A stretch of 64,000 nt of DNA from Planomicrobium stackebrandtii (GTDB lineage: Bacteria; Bacillota; Bacilli; Bacillales_A; Planococcaceae). Position 1 is the stretch's first letter. The number at the start of each line of letters is the position of its first letter. The notes beneath the pieces were generated by a model. That model searched no databases, was not told the origin of the DNA, and was given only the letters and a program-made list of their open reading frames with translations. Where the stretch lies: positions 434,001 to 498,000 of the forward strand of contig NZ_JAUSWB010000002.1 in the NCBI RefSeq assembly GCF_030814955.1, given 5' to 3'. The position numbers and the translations under genes were made by a program. Of the stretch, positions 26,163 to 34,404 are shown piece by piece.

Positions 26163-28031
26163 GTGAAGAAAGTTTTAATCGGAATTCTCCTTGCCGCATT
26201 GCTATTGACCATTCCCTCAGCATTCCAGCGCATACAAATAGAAGAATCGAATAAGAAAATCGAAACCATCATTCCCTATAAATTGATGACAGACTGGATC
26301 GTCCAGGATCCTGCGCTTACACCGGCCGACATACTTGCGGATTTCAAGAACGCTGGCATCCAAAGCGTCAGCCTGGAGCCGGATACGGTCAGTTCTCTTG
26401 AACGAAAAGGACTGATTACAGCTGTCAGTACCCCCCGCATGCGGGAACATCTTCTGCTGACCCAGCAGGATCCGCTGGAAGCGCCTTTTGATAAGCCCGG
26501 CCTATTCGTGCATTCAAATGGTACGTTTAACTTTGAAGAAATCACAGCCGGCTTTTTTGAAGAGAAATTTACTTATACGGTAAACGATGAAGAATACTTG
26601 TATATTCCAGGCGAAGCCAGCAGCATCCAGTCAACGCCGATAGGCTATGATTCGGAAGTGATTGCCTCAATTCAGGATGCCGGCTTGAAAGTGGTTCCCC
26701 GGTTAGGCGATTATTCGGATGAAGAACAGACGGAACGGATGATCGGTGAACTTCTTACAATTAAACAGCCTGACATCAATAAAGTTTTGTTCAGCGGAAA
26801 CGCTGTACCGGCTGGTTCAGATCCTGTCCGTTTGAAAGAATTCGGCGAACAGCTGAAAGAGGCCGGCTATGGCTTGCTAAGCATCGAATTTGCTGGACAA
26901 GAGGGCTTGAATCAGTTGGCTTATGTCAATGACCTGAATCTTGTGCGGCTCCACAGCCTGGGGCTCACAAATGACAATATCGCCGAAAGCGCAGAGAAAA
27001 TTGTCCGCGCCGCAAAAGAGCGCAATATGCGGGCCTTTTTCGTCAACATGACAATAGTAGAATATGAGCAGGCACTGTCCGCGTTGCGGGAGCTTCAAAC
27101 GGAAGTGGATAGAGCATTGCCTGCAAGTTTTGTCCGTGGCGATTCCCGCACTTTTGACACGTACAGCGTGCCACTATGGCAAACCGCAATGGCTTTGCTT
27201 GGCGCTATCGCGTTTCTGACATTGGCGGCACAGTCCGTCTTTAAAAATAAATGGCTGACACTGGCTGCATTGGTGGGCTCAGCCCTCGCTGCCATCCTTT
27301 ACCTGGTGACAGCTCAAAGCATGATCCTCAAAGCGTTTGCGTTGGCAATTGCCATCACGGCACCGATTTGGGCTGTGCTTTTGAAAAAAGAGCCAGAGAA
27401 AAAATGGTACCTGCTTCGGTCTTACGCACAGGCGCTTGCGATTTCCGCCATCGGCATCTGGCTCATCGTCGTGCTGCTGAATGGCAATCAATACTTATTG
27501 GGAATTGATTTGTTCAGAGGTGTGTCGCTAATTTATATTGTGCCGATTGCTTTTGTTGCGATCTATGCAATTTTCGGGAATATTAAAAAACTCTTGAAAT
27601 TAAATGTGATTTATTGGCATGTAGTCGTTATTGCCGTTGTCGCTGCAGTCGCTTTGTATTATATGAGCAGAACAGGCAACGCGGGCCAAGTTTCCACTAT
27701 CGAACTTCAAGCCCGGTTGCTGATGGAGCAGATTCTTTACGTCAGACCGAGAACAAAGGAATTTCTAATTGGCTTCCCGCTGTTCATCCTGGCGCTCCAT
27801 GTAGCGAAAAGTTATCCGAAAGCTTATTACTTCCTGTTGATTCCGGGAGTGATCGGTTTCCTGTCCTTAGTGAATACATTTACTCATCTTCACATTCCGC
27901 TATTGATTTCATTGCTTAGAAGTGGTTATAGTATAGTTTTCGGGTTTATAATAGGACTTATCCTGATCTGGTTGTATGAAAAGTTTTGGAAGAAAATGAT
28001 TACTATAATAAGAATGAGGTGGCAGGATTGA
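26163..28031 (+). CDS. DUF5693 family membrane protein of the csaB operon
   Basis: 622 residues from GTG at 26163 (TAAGGGTG upstream; an earlier GTG at 26151 overlaps the site). One N-terminal helix (VLIGILLAALLLTIPSAF), then a large extracytoplasmic domain (about 25-330, alpha/beta, with LAYVNDLNLVRLHSLGL), then about eight helices to the C-terminus. Proteins of this layout are commonly encoded next to csaB in Bacillota. Function undefined; a polymer synthesis or ligation role is plausible from context only. The stop overlaps the csaB start by four bases. Confidence 0.78.
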   Translation: MKKVLIGILLAALLLTIPSAFQRIQIEESNKKIETIIPYKLMTDWIVQDPALTPADILADFKNAGIQSVSLEPDTVSSLERKGLITAVSTPRMREHLLLTQQDPLEAPFDKPGLFVHSNGTFNFEEITAGFFEEKFTYTVNDEEYLYIPGEASSIQSTPIGYDSEVIASIQDAGLKVVPRLGDYSDEEQTERMIGELLTIKQPDINKVLFSGNAVPAGSDPVRLKEFGEQLKEAGYGLLSIEFAGQEGLNQLAYVNDLNLVRLHSLGLTNDNIAESAEKIVRAAKERNMRAFFVNMTIVEYEQALSALRELQTEVDRALPASFVRGDSRTFDTYSVPLWQTAMALLGAIAFLTLAAQSVFKNKWLTLAALVGSALAAILYLVTAQSMILKAFALAIAITAPIWAVLLKKEPEKKWYLLRSYAQALAISAIGIWLIVVLLNGNQYLLGIDLFRGVSLIYIVPIAFVAIYAIFGNIKKLLKLNVIYWHVVVIAVVAAVALYYMSRTGNAGQVSTIELQARLLMEQILYVRPRTKEFLIGFPLFILALHVAKSYPKAYYFLLIPGVIGFLSLVNTFTHLHIPLLISLLRSGYSIVFGFIIGLILIWLYEKFWKKMITIIRMRWQD

Positions 28032-29161
28032 GAGTCGTTTTATCTGGGTACTATGGTTTTGACAATGTGGGAGACGAAGCGATTCTCTATGCCATTATCC
28101 ATTCACTGAGAGAGTACCACCCAAGAATTGAAATTACAGTGCTATCACATAAGCCGGAACAAACGGCTGAAACCTATGGCGTAAATGCCATCAACAGATG
28201 GAGCCTGAAAGAAGTGCACGCAGCGATCAAGTCATCAGACGGCCTGATCAGCGGGGGAGGCAGCTTGCTGCAGGACGAAACCGGCCGCAAAAGCATCCCT
28301 TATTATGCAGGCGTCATGAAAATTGCCCAGCAGCTGAAAAAGCCGGTGTTCGTCTATGCGCAGGGAATGGGTCCCATTAACAGCAAGCTGAATCAGCGAA
28401 TCGTCAAATATGTATTAAACTCCGTGAAAATGCTGACAGTGCGTGACCAGCAGTCCCGAGAACTTCTGGAAATAATCGGTGTTACATCTCAAATTCACTT
28501 GGTTCCGGATCCGGTTATGGGCCTCGATGCAAGCGGATTTCACAGCAGCTGGCTCCAGCAGCAAAATTTTCAGAACAAAGTTATCACGGTATCTGTTCGT
28601 GAATGGGCAGGTGATGCCTATGCCTTCCAGGAAATTGCAGCTGGGCTTGATCAACTGGCAAATAAAGGGCACGAAATCGTATTTGTCCCCATGCATGGAA
28701 AACATGATTTCCAAATCTCTAAAGACGTTGAGGGCTTAATGAAAAATAAAGCACACATAGCACCGTTCGACAGCACAATCCAAGAAAAAATGGCCATCAT
28801 CAAAGAATCCGATGTCCTGTTCGGCATGCGCCTGCACGCCTTGATCTTTGCAGCTGTCGGCTGTACGCCATTTGTAGCTTTATCTTATGACCCGAAAATC
28901 GATTCGTTCGCTGAAATTGCCGCCCAGCCAGTCCTCGGCCACGTAGAGGCGGAAGATTGGAACGGCGCTGACCTTGTACAGGCGATCGAACGCATCTTCA
29001 CAAACTACCCGGACGAGCTCGAGAAAATCACCGCTGCCGTTTCGCCGCTTCAAAAACGTGCAAACGCTACAGCACGCACCGTGATCGACGCTATTACAGC
29101 ACCATCCGCCAGCATAGCACCACTGGCATACCAAGCAAAAACTAAAGTTAAGAACCGATAA
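28028..29161 (+). CDS. csaB: Polysaccharide pyruvyl transferase CsaB
   Basis: 377 residues. TTG start at 28028 overlaps the previous stop (TTGA), five bases after GAGGTGG; an upstream in-frame extension into the preceding gene is rejected. Motifs: LSGYYGFDNVGDEAIL at the N-terminus, LISGGGSLLQDETG, FVYAQGMGP and VLFGMRLHALIFAA. CsaB adds ketal-linked pyruvate to the secondary cell wall polymer; SLH domains bind that pyruvylated sugar. Its presence among at least seven SLH genes in this window ties the anchor chemistry to its clients. Last gene of the operon, with a strong terminator. Confidence 0.94.
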   Translation: MRVVLSGYYGFDNVGDEAILYAIIHSLREYHPRIEITVLSHKPEQTAETYGVNAINRWSLKEVHAAIKSSDGLISGGGSLLQDETGRKSIPYYAGVMKIAQQLKKPVFVYAQGMGPINSKLNQRIVKYVLNSVKMLTVRDQQSRELLEIIGVTSQIHLVPDPVMGLDASGFHSSWLQQQNFQNKVITVSVREWAGDAYAFQEIAAGLDQLANKGHEIVFVPMHGKHDFQISKDVEGLMKNKAHIAPFDSTIQEKMAIIKESDVLFGMRLHALIFAAVGCTPFVALSYDPKIDSFAEIAAQPVLGHVEAEDWNGADLVQAIERIFTNYPDELEKITAAVSPLQKRANATARTVIDAITAPSASIAPLAYQAKTKVKNR

Positions 29162-29163
29162 AC

Positions 29164-29209
29164 AAAAAGGCTGTCCCAAAAGGTTAAATCCCTTTTGGAC
29201 AGCCTTTTT
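29164..29209 (+). terminator. Terminator of the csaB operon
   Basis: AAAAAGGCTGTCC / GGACAGCCTTTTT stem with additional pairing AAAAGG/CCTTTT in the loop, followed by AG and T-rich sequence. Confidence 0.88.
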
Positions 29210-29482
29210 AGTTTGCTGTTAATGGATGAGTTGGGTTCTAGTATAGAAATCGCTGCAGGCGGCCGCTTTCGGTGGGCATGGCCTCTGTCGCTCTCTTCGC
29301 TGCGCTCAGTCCAAGTGGATCCGGCTAATGTCGCTCTGTCGCTTTGCTCCGTCACTGTCCCGCAGGAGTTGCCGCCTTCCACGCTTTCTTTTAGTCTTCT
29401 TCATACAATATGAGGGGTGAATGGAAGCGTCACTGTTGGCTTTATTTCGAGAAGAACATAAGAAAGCGATGGGGCACTTAGT

Positions 29483-29502
29483 GCTTTTCGCTTGCGAAAA
29501 GC
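29483..29502. repeat. 20-bp palindrome GCTTTTCGC-TT-GCGAAAAGC
   Basis: Perfect except for the two central bases. Flanked on the left by CACTTAGT and on the right by GGGCATCTTGAAGGAACGAA, a flank also seen at 43748 and inverted at 38828. Confidence 0.75.
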
Positions 29503-29571
29503 GGGCATCTTGAAGGAACGAAGCGGATCGCTGTTGGTTGGTGTTGCCAGTAAATGACGGGTTGGATGCTT

Positions 29572-29697
29572 TTACCTCAACATTTCGTGTTTCTACCTGC
29601 ACACTTTCTCTTCTTATCTTCACTTTTGACGAGGCTACCTGAACCTTTCAAATTTCTATCTAAACCTTTTGCTTCCTTACCTGAACGTTCCCTATTC
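29572..29697 (+). repeat. 21-bp repeat array B, copy I (six units)
   Basis: CTA or TTA triplets at 29572, 29593, 29614, 29635, 29656 and 29677, exactly 21 bp apart; most are followed by CCTGAACCTTT-like sequence. Units are degenerate in the remaining positions. Confidence 0.82.
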
Positions 29698-29839
29698 TTC
29701 ATCCAAATCGATTTTTTCCACAAAGTTCAAGCCCCTGAATGGAAGTTGTTCGCACCGCGAACAACCAGGAATAAGGAGCGGCGTTTTCTTGCCGAACTTC
29801 GCTCATAGAAAAAGAACCATATCTTTCCCCAAATCCATA

Positions 29840-29960
29840 TAAGAAAGCAAAAGTGTGATGTAGAGAAGCAAAAGGGTGAGATAGAAACATCAATGCATCA
29901 TGTAGAAACGTCGAACTTTCATATAGCAACACAAAAATCTCCTGTAGAACTCACCGCCCG
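29840..29960 (-). repeat. 21-bp repeat array A, copy I (six units, inverted)
   Basis: TAA/TAG triplets at 29840, 29861, 29882, 29903, 29924 and 29945, exactly 21 bp apart, mostly in the context ATGTAGAAAC. The reverse complement (CTACATGAA...) matches the unit of array B, so the two arrays face each other across the 140-bp core. Confidence 0.82.
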
Positions 29961-29968
29961 CTCAGCAA

Positions 29969-30510
29969 CACCAAGCGAAGGTGCGTGCACCACCGCTGCC
30001 GAGCGATTCCAGAACTGCACTCATTTTATCTACACCCAAAAACATCAGATGCTATCTGCGAAAACTCGTTAAGCTGAGGCGCGTCAAAGGAGGGGACGGA
30101 GCAATAAGACTGGCAGCGTTCCTTAGCTGCCTGGCTTATTGCGGGAGTCCTCTCCAGAGCGACCGAAGCGAACTCTAGAAACCACCAAAACTATTCCCGG
30201 CAACCAATAATTTCCGAGCGAAGGCGCGTGAACTACCGCTGCCGAGTGATTTTGAACTGCCCCCTTTTTATATACTACAAACAACATAAAATTCTTTTTC
30301 TCAAATAATCACCAAGCTGAGGCGCGTCAAAGGAGGGGGCGGAGCACTAAGACAGGCAGCGGTCCTCAGCTGCCCGGCTTAGTGCGGGAGTCCTCTCCAA
30401 AGCGACCGAAGCGACTTTAGAAACCTGCCAAAATAACTCCTACCACACTAAACTCTCCCAGCGAAGGCGCGTGCACCACCGCTGCCGGCCGAAACGATTT
30501 ATAGAACCCG
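29969..30510 (+). repeat. Alternating hairpin repeats, copy I
   Basis: Two parts alternate. Part a is AGCGAAGGCGCGTGCACCAC followed by CGCTGCC (near 29973, 30217, 30461). Part b starts AAGCTGAGGCGCGTCAAAGG and contains a long hairpin with GCAATAAG...GGCAGC / GCTGCC...CTTATTGC stems, closing with GAGCGACCGAAGCGA (30070-30180 and 30312-30420). The b hairpins span roughly 30088-30155 and 30330-30396. Confidence 0.82.
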
Positions 30511-30528
30511 CCCCAACTTATTCCCAAA

Positions 30529-30562
30529 TAAAAAAGGCATTCCCAAACTAAAAGGAATGCCT
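30529..30562 (-). terminator. Terminator of the acyltransferase gene
   Basis: Minus strand GGCATTCC / GGAATGCC stem with loop around TTTTAGTTT, followed by T6. Confidence 0.8.
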
Positions 30563-30568
30563 CACAAC

Positions 30569-31711
30569 CTATGCCTTTGCTTCTTTCGTCTTTCGTGGTT
30601 TATTAAACACGCGGTTGCCTTGGCCAAAGACAATCCAGCTGTGCGGTACAAACTCATAGAAGAAACGGACGATCAGCCAACTGCTGAAGAACGTCGCCGC
30701 AAACGTGAACAGCTGCCATGAATGGAATATCAACGGTTCGCCGCTAGGCAGCATTTGCCGCAGGAATAACAGGAAGAGCGGATGGATCAAGTACATGCCG
30801 AAAGACACGGCGCCAATCTCGGTCAGGAACATCTTGAACTTTGGCACATTCCATTTCTGGATAAAATGAACCGTAATGAAAATTACCGCAGCCGCAAAAA
30901 ATGCGTGCGTGCTCCATGCAAACTCAAGCAGCCGGTTGCTGTAGCTGCCTTGCTGGGTACGAATCATGAACATCATGCCTACGTACATGAAAATCGTAGC
31001 ACCGTAACCGATAAAGATTCCGGCAAGCACAGCCCAATGTTTCCGCCAATCGTGGATCCACCCAGCGACACGTTCATAGTAGACGCCGAGGAATGCCCCG
31101 AAAAAGTAGAACATGAAATAGGACAGAGCGATTGAATTTTTTGCCGTCACCTGGAAAATTTCCGCGTTCATGGTGACCCATGTCCATTGAATGATGATCC
31201 CGAGGATGATGGCATACTTGCGGACAAACTTGAAGCGTTTGAACAAATACAGCAAGAACGGGAACATCAAGTAAAACTGTACACTGACAAAAACAAAATA
31301 CAGGTGAGTATGTGCTTTGCCTGTCGCAAGTGCGGTCAGGAAGCTTGAAATCAGCGTGGGAAAATCCACAAAAGTATCATATAAGTTCAATTTCAATACG
31401 TAATAAAAGACCGAAAAGACAATATAAGGAACAAGAATATACAACAGACGTTTCTTATAAAACTTTTGGAACAAGTTCACCGTCAAGTCGCGGTGATAAT
31501 AGGTATAGAACAAGATGAAGCTGCTCAGAAAAATAAATGTCGGCGTGCCCAATTTTCCGGCGATGTTGAAAAAATTATACAAGGCGAAGGGAAGTGAGCT
31601 TGGATCGCTTCCGCCTAGACCGGTGGAAGAGGAATGAACAGCAAACACGCCAAACAAGGCAAGGGCTCGTGCATACTGGACTTCATTCAAATACTTTCGG
31701 GATAAATTCAT
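30569..31711 (-). CDS. Acyltransferase 3 family membrane protein
   Basis: 380 residues, about ten hydrophobic helices. N-terminal YARALALFGVFAVHSSSTG holds the His of the family's R-x10-H-type active site region; the C-terminal half has FGMYLIHPLFLLFL, also typical. These enzymes O-acetylate (or acylate) surface glycans. ATG at 31711 with AGGTGA upstream. Lying between the csaB operon and SLH protein genes, it may acetylate the wall polymer, as acyltransferases of the B. anthracis S-layer locus do; this is inference. Confidence 0.87.
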   Translation of the reverse strand: MNLSRKYLNEVQYARALALFGVFAVHSSSTGLGGSDPSSLPFALYNFFNIAGKLGTPTFIFLSSFILFYTYYHRDLTVNLFQKFYKKRLLYILVPYIVFSVFYYVLKLNLYDTFVDFPTLISSFLTALATGKAHTHLYFVFVSVQFYLMFPFLLYLFKRFKFVRKYAIILGIIIQWTWVTMNAEIFQVTAKNSIALSYFMFYFFGAFLGVYYERVAGWIHDWRKHWAVLAGIFIGYGATIFMYVGMMFMIRTQQGSYSNRLLEFAWSTHAFFAAAVIFITVHFIQKWNVPKFKMFLTEIGAVSFGMYLIHPLFLLFLRQMLPSGEPLIFHSWQLFTFAATFFSSWLIVRFFYEFVPHSWIVFGQGNRVFNKPRKTKEAKA

Positions 31712-31829
31712 CGGATCACCTGGCTTTCTAAAATCTGGCGCTGCTTTGAAACAAGCACATCACCTATCATAACACGTTTAGGGTTCTGGGAAGAGTCCAA
31801 GCTTTGTAAGACTTTTGCTCTATGAAGAT

Positions 31830-31857
31830 TGTTAAGGAATTGTTAAATTATTAGTAA
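31830..31857 (-). promoter_or_regulatory. Candidate Pho box upstream of the SLH nucleotidase
   Basis: Three hexamers exactly 11 bp apart: TGTTAA (31830), TGTTAA (31841), TAGTAA (31852). On the minus strand these read TTAACA, TTAACA, TTACTA, close to the Bacillus PhoP consensus TT(A/T/C)ACA with five-base spacers. They lie just upstream of a good promoter for a phosphate-releasing enzyme. Confidence 0.5.
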
Positions 31858-31873
31858 AGTTCCAAATATTCTA

Positions 31874-31902
31874 TTGTTGAATATATTTCGTCATGCTAAA
31901 CT
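31874..31902 (+). promoter_or_regulatory. SigA-type promoter for the SLH nucleotidase
   Basis: -35 TTGTTG (31874-31879), 17-bp spacer, -10 TAAACT (31897-31902). Gives a leader of about 115 nt containing a small GGGCCTTGCCC hairpin near 31934. Confidence 0.45.
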
Positions 31903-32022
31903 TAAAATGAATGATTGCGCTTACTGATTAAATGGGCCTTGCCCGTTTCCGCTAGCTCCAGCTCCAGTGAGCCAGTCCAGCATAGGCTGCAATTGCTCAA
32001 AAATTCTAAAGGATGGTGTCGA

Positions 32023-34188
32023 ATGAAAGGAAAAATGTTTAAATCAGCAATCGCTGTTGCGCTGACTGCAAGTGTGGTCGGTGTCCAATCACCACAAACA
32101 GCCAGTGCGGCAGAAGGAGATTTTGAACTGACGATCATGCACACGAACGATACGCATGCAAACTTGGACAAAGTCGCAAATCGGGCAGCTCTAGTGAATA
32201 AAATCCGTGGAGAGCAACCGAACAACCTATTGCTTGATGCAGGGGATGTTTTTTCTGGAACACTTTACTTCAATACCTTTGAAGGGCAGGCAGATTTGCC
32301 ATTCATGAATTTGATGAAATATGACGCTATGACTTTCGGGAACCATGAATTCGATTTAGGATCGAGCGAACGCGGCCATCAATCTCTTGCTGAGTTTGTC
32401 GAAGGCGCTGACTTCCCATTCGTAGCAGCGAACGTTGACTTATCAGCAGACGAAAATATGGGCGGACTCCAAAATGAAGTTTACACAGCAGACTATAATA
32501 ACGGTGAGGTCTATAACGGCATCATCAAGGAAATTGACGGCGAACAAGTCGGCGTTTTCGGTTTAACTACTGAAGAAACAGCTTCCATTTCAAGCCCTGG
32601 AGACATCACATTTTCCAACTACATCGAAGCGGCTGAAGAAGCAGTTGCAGCATTTGAAGAAGCAGGCGTCAACAAAATCGTCGCTTTGACGCATATCGGC
32701 TTTAACGACTCAGCGGAATTCGATAACGATCAATTGCTGGCCGAAGCGGTTGAAGGCATTGATGTAATCGTTGGTGGACATACGCATGTGAAACTGGATG
32801 CACCTTTTGTTTATGAAGGAAACACAGATCCGACAGTAATCGTACAGGCAAATGAATACAATAAATTCCTTGGCCAATTGGATTTGACATTCAATGAAGA
32901 AGGCGTTATCACATCTCACGCAGGCCAATTGCATGACGTGAACGCAGAAGACATCGTTCCGGATGCTGAAGCAGCTGAACTTCTTGCTCCATTTGCAGAA
33001 GAAGTGGCAGAAGTGAAAAACCAGTCGACCGAAGCATCTGCTGAAATCTTCCTTAACGGCGGACGCAACGAAGGCGGCGTTCGAGCTTCTGAAACTAACC
33101 TTGGAAACCTGATTACAGACGGCATGTTGGCAAAAGCCAAAACGATCGATTCTGACACAGTGATCGCTCTTCAAAATGGCGGCGGTATCCGTGCATCCAT
33201 CGATATCGGCGACATCACTGTTGGGGAAGTATTGACAACAATGCCATTCGGCAACGCGTTGGCAATCATGGAGCTGACAGGTCAAGAACTGAAAACGGCG
33301 CTTGAACACAGCGTGCGTCTTTTCCCAGCTGAAAACGGCGGCTTCCTGCATGTAGCAGGCATGGAAATGACATTCGATCCTAAAGCGGCAGCGGGATCAC
33401 GTGTCACTTCTGTCAACATCAAGACGGGTGATACAATGACACCATTGGATTTGGAGGCAAACTACAAAGTTGCCACAAACACATTCACTGCTAAAGGCGG
33501 CGACGGTTTCACATCATTCGCTGCAGCTTATGAAGATGGCCGTGTAAGTGAACCAGGAAACATCGATTACGAAATGTTTATTGACCACATCCAATCATTG
33601 GACAGCGTGAAGCCGATGCTTGAAAACCGCATCAGCCCAAAAATTCCTTACACGGATGTGAACATGGACAACTGGTCAGCACCATATATCACGGATGTTT
33701 TTAACCGTGGCCTTATGACCGGGAAATCAGATACAATGTTCGCGCCACAAGAAACGCTGCCGCGTTGGCAGGCAGTGCTTATCCTGAACCGTATGTTGGG
33801 GGTAGAAGATATTGAAAATGCACCGGCTTCACCGTTCACGGATACGAAAGATCTTCCAGGAACTTTGGCAAAACAGATTGATGCAGCCTATGCAGCTGGT
33901 ATGATCAATGGTGTCAGTGAGACGAAATTCAATCCAAGAGCCAACATCTCACGCGCTCATTTCGCTTTGATTTTGAAACGCGTTTATGAAAACGTCAATG
34001 GCGAATATGAAGTGACAGACCCTGCGGATTACAGCGATTACGGCAAGTACGATGAAGAAGCTATCACAATGTTGGATGAACTGGGAATTGTTGAAGGCTA
34101 TAACGGCAAATTCAGACCAGGTGCATTCACATCCCGTGCAGAAACTGCAAAAATGATTTCTATTTTTGCACCATATGTTCAAGAATAA
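32023..34188 (+). CDS. SLH-anchored 5'-nucleotidase/UshA-like metallophosphatase
   Basis: 721 residues from ATG at 32023 (AAAGGATGGTG upstream); an in-frame extension back to 31915 lacks a ribosome site and precedes the signal peptide (KSAIAVALTASVVGVQSPQ). Metallophosphatase domain about 35-270: MHTNDTHANLDKV, LLLDAGDVFSG, MTFGNHEFDLG, ALTHIGFND and VGGHTHVK. 5'-nucleotidase C-terminal domain about 340-510, with ALQNGGGIRASIDIGDI and FTAKGGDGFTSF. Three SLH domains about 540-721, somewhat divergent (LPRWQAVLIL, ISRAHFALIL, TSRAETAKMI). It releases phosphate and nucleosides from nucleotides at the cell surface. The next gene, an SLH nuclease, could supply its substrates. Confidence 0.92.
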   Translation: MKGKMFKSAIAVALTASVVGVQSPQTASAAEGDFELTIMHTNDTHANLDKVANRAALVNKIRGEQPNNLLLDAGDVFSGTLYFNTFEGQADLPFMNLMKYDAMTFGNHEFDLGSSERGHQSLAEFVEGADFPFVAANVDLSADENMGGLQNEVYTADYNNGEVYNGIIKEIDGEQVGVFGLTTEETASISSPGDITFSNYIEAAEEAVAAFEEAGVNKIVALTHIGFNDSAEFDNDQLLAEAVEGIDVIVGGHTHVKLDAPFVYEGNTDPTVIVQANEYNKFLGQLDLTFNEEGVITSHAGQLHDVNAEDIVPDAEAAELLAPFAEEVAEVKNQSTEASAEIFLNGGRNEGGVRASETNLGNLITDGMLAKAKTIDSDTVIALQNGGGIRASIDIGDITVGEVLTTMPFGNALAIMELTGQELKTALEHSVRLFPAENGGFLHVAGMEMTFDPKAAAGSRVTSVNIKTGDTMTPLDLEANYKVATNTFTAKGGDGFTSFAAAYEDGRVSEPGNIDYEMFIDHIQSLDSVKPMLENRISPKIPYTDVNMDNWSAPYITDVFNRGLMTGKSDTMFAPQETLPRWQAVLILNRMLGVEDIENAPASPFTDTKDLPGTLAKQIDAAYAAGMINGVSETKFNPRANISRAHFALILKRVYENVNGEYEVTDPADYSDYGKYDEEAITMLDELGIVEGYNGKFRPGAFTSRAETAKMISIFAPYVQE

Positions 34189-34199
34189 ACGTTAATCAT

Positions 34200-34242
34200 G
34201 GCATCTTTGCTGCCGGCAACTCCAGCAGTGAAGATGCTTTTC
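34200..34242 (+). terminator. Rho-independent terminator
   Basis: GCATCTT / AAGATGC stem with internal TGCTG/CAGCA pairing, followed by TTTTCT. Confidence 0.65.
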
Positions 34243-34404
34243 TACGAAATTTTTTGGTCTACCATTGGATAACTTTGTAAAAATTATTTCAGTAATATAA
34301 ATAATTGTTTATAAAATTAAAAATTACAAATTTTTGATGATAAAAACCTATTTTTTATTGTACAATTACAGCAGATCCTACTACCCTACTAAGGAGTGAA
34401 AAAC

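Larger units (their letters stand above)
29229..30510 (+). repeat. Composite intergenic element, copy I
   Basis: Fills the 1.4-kb gap between csaB and the acyltransferase. Left to right: GC-rich block (29229-29400, with GCAGGAGTTGCCGCCTTCC), 20-bp palindrome block (about 29470-29555), 21-bp array B (29572-29697), core (29697-29840, with CACAAAGTTCAAGCCC), 21-bp array A in inverted orientation (29840-29960), then alternating long hairpins to 30510. The same order appears at 43.6-44.7 kb and, reversed, at 38.0-39.1 kb. Several frames cross it but none has a ribosome site with a consistent reading across copies. Confidence 0.85.

Noticed and set aside
29572-29960. CRISPR array
   Set aside because: Regular 21-bp period but no constant repeat/variable spacer pattern, units are contiguous and degenerate, and no cas genes are present.
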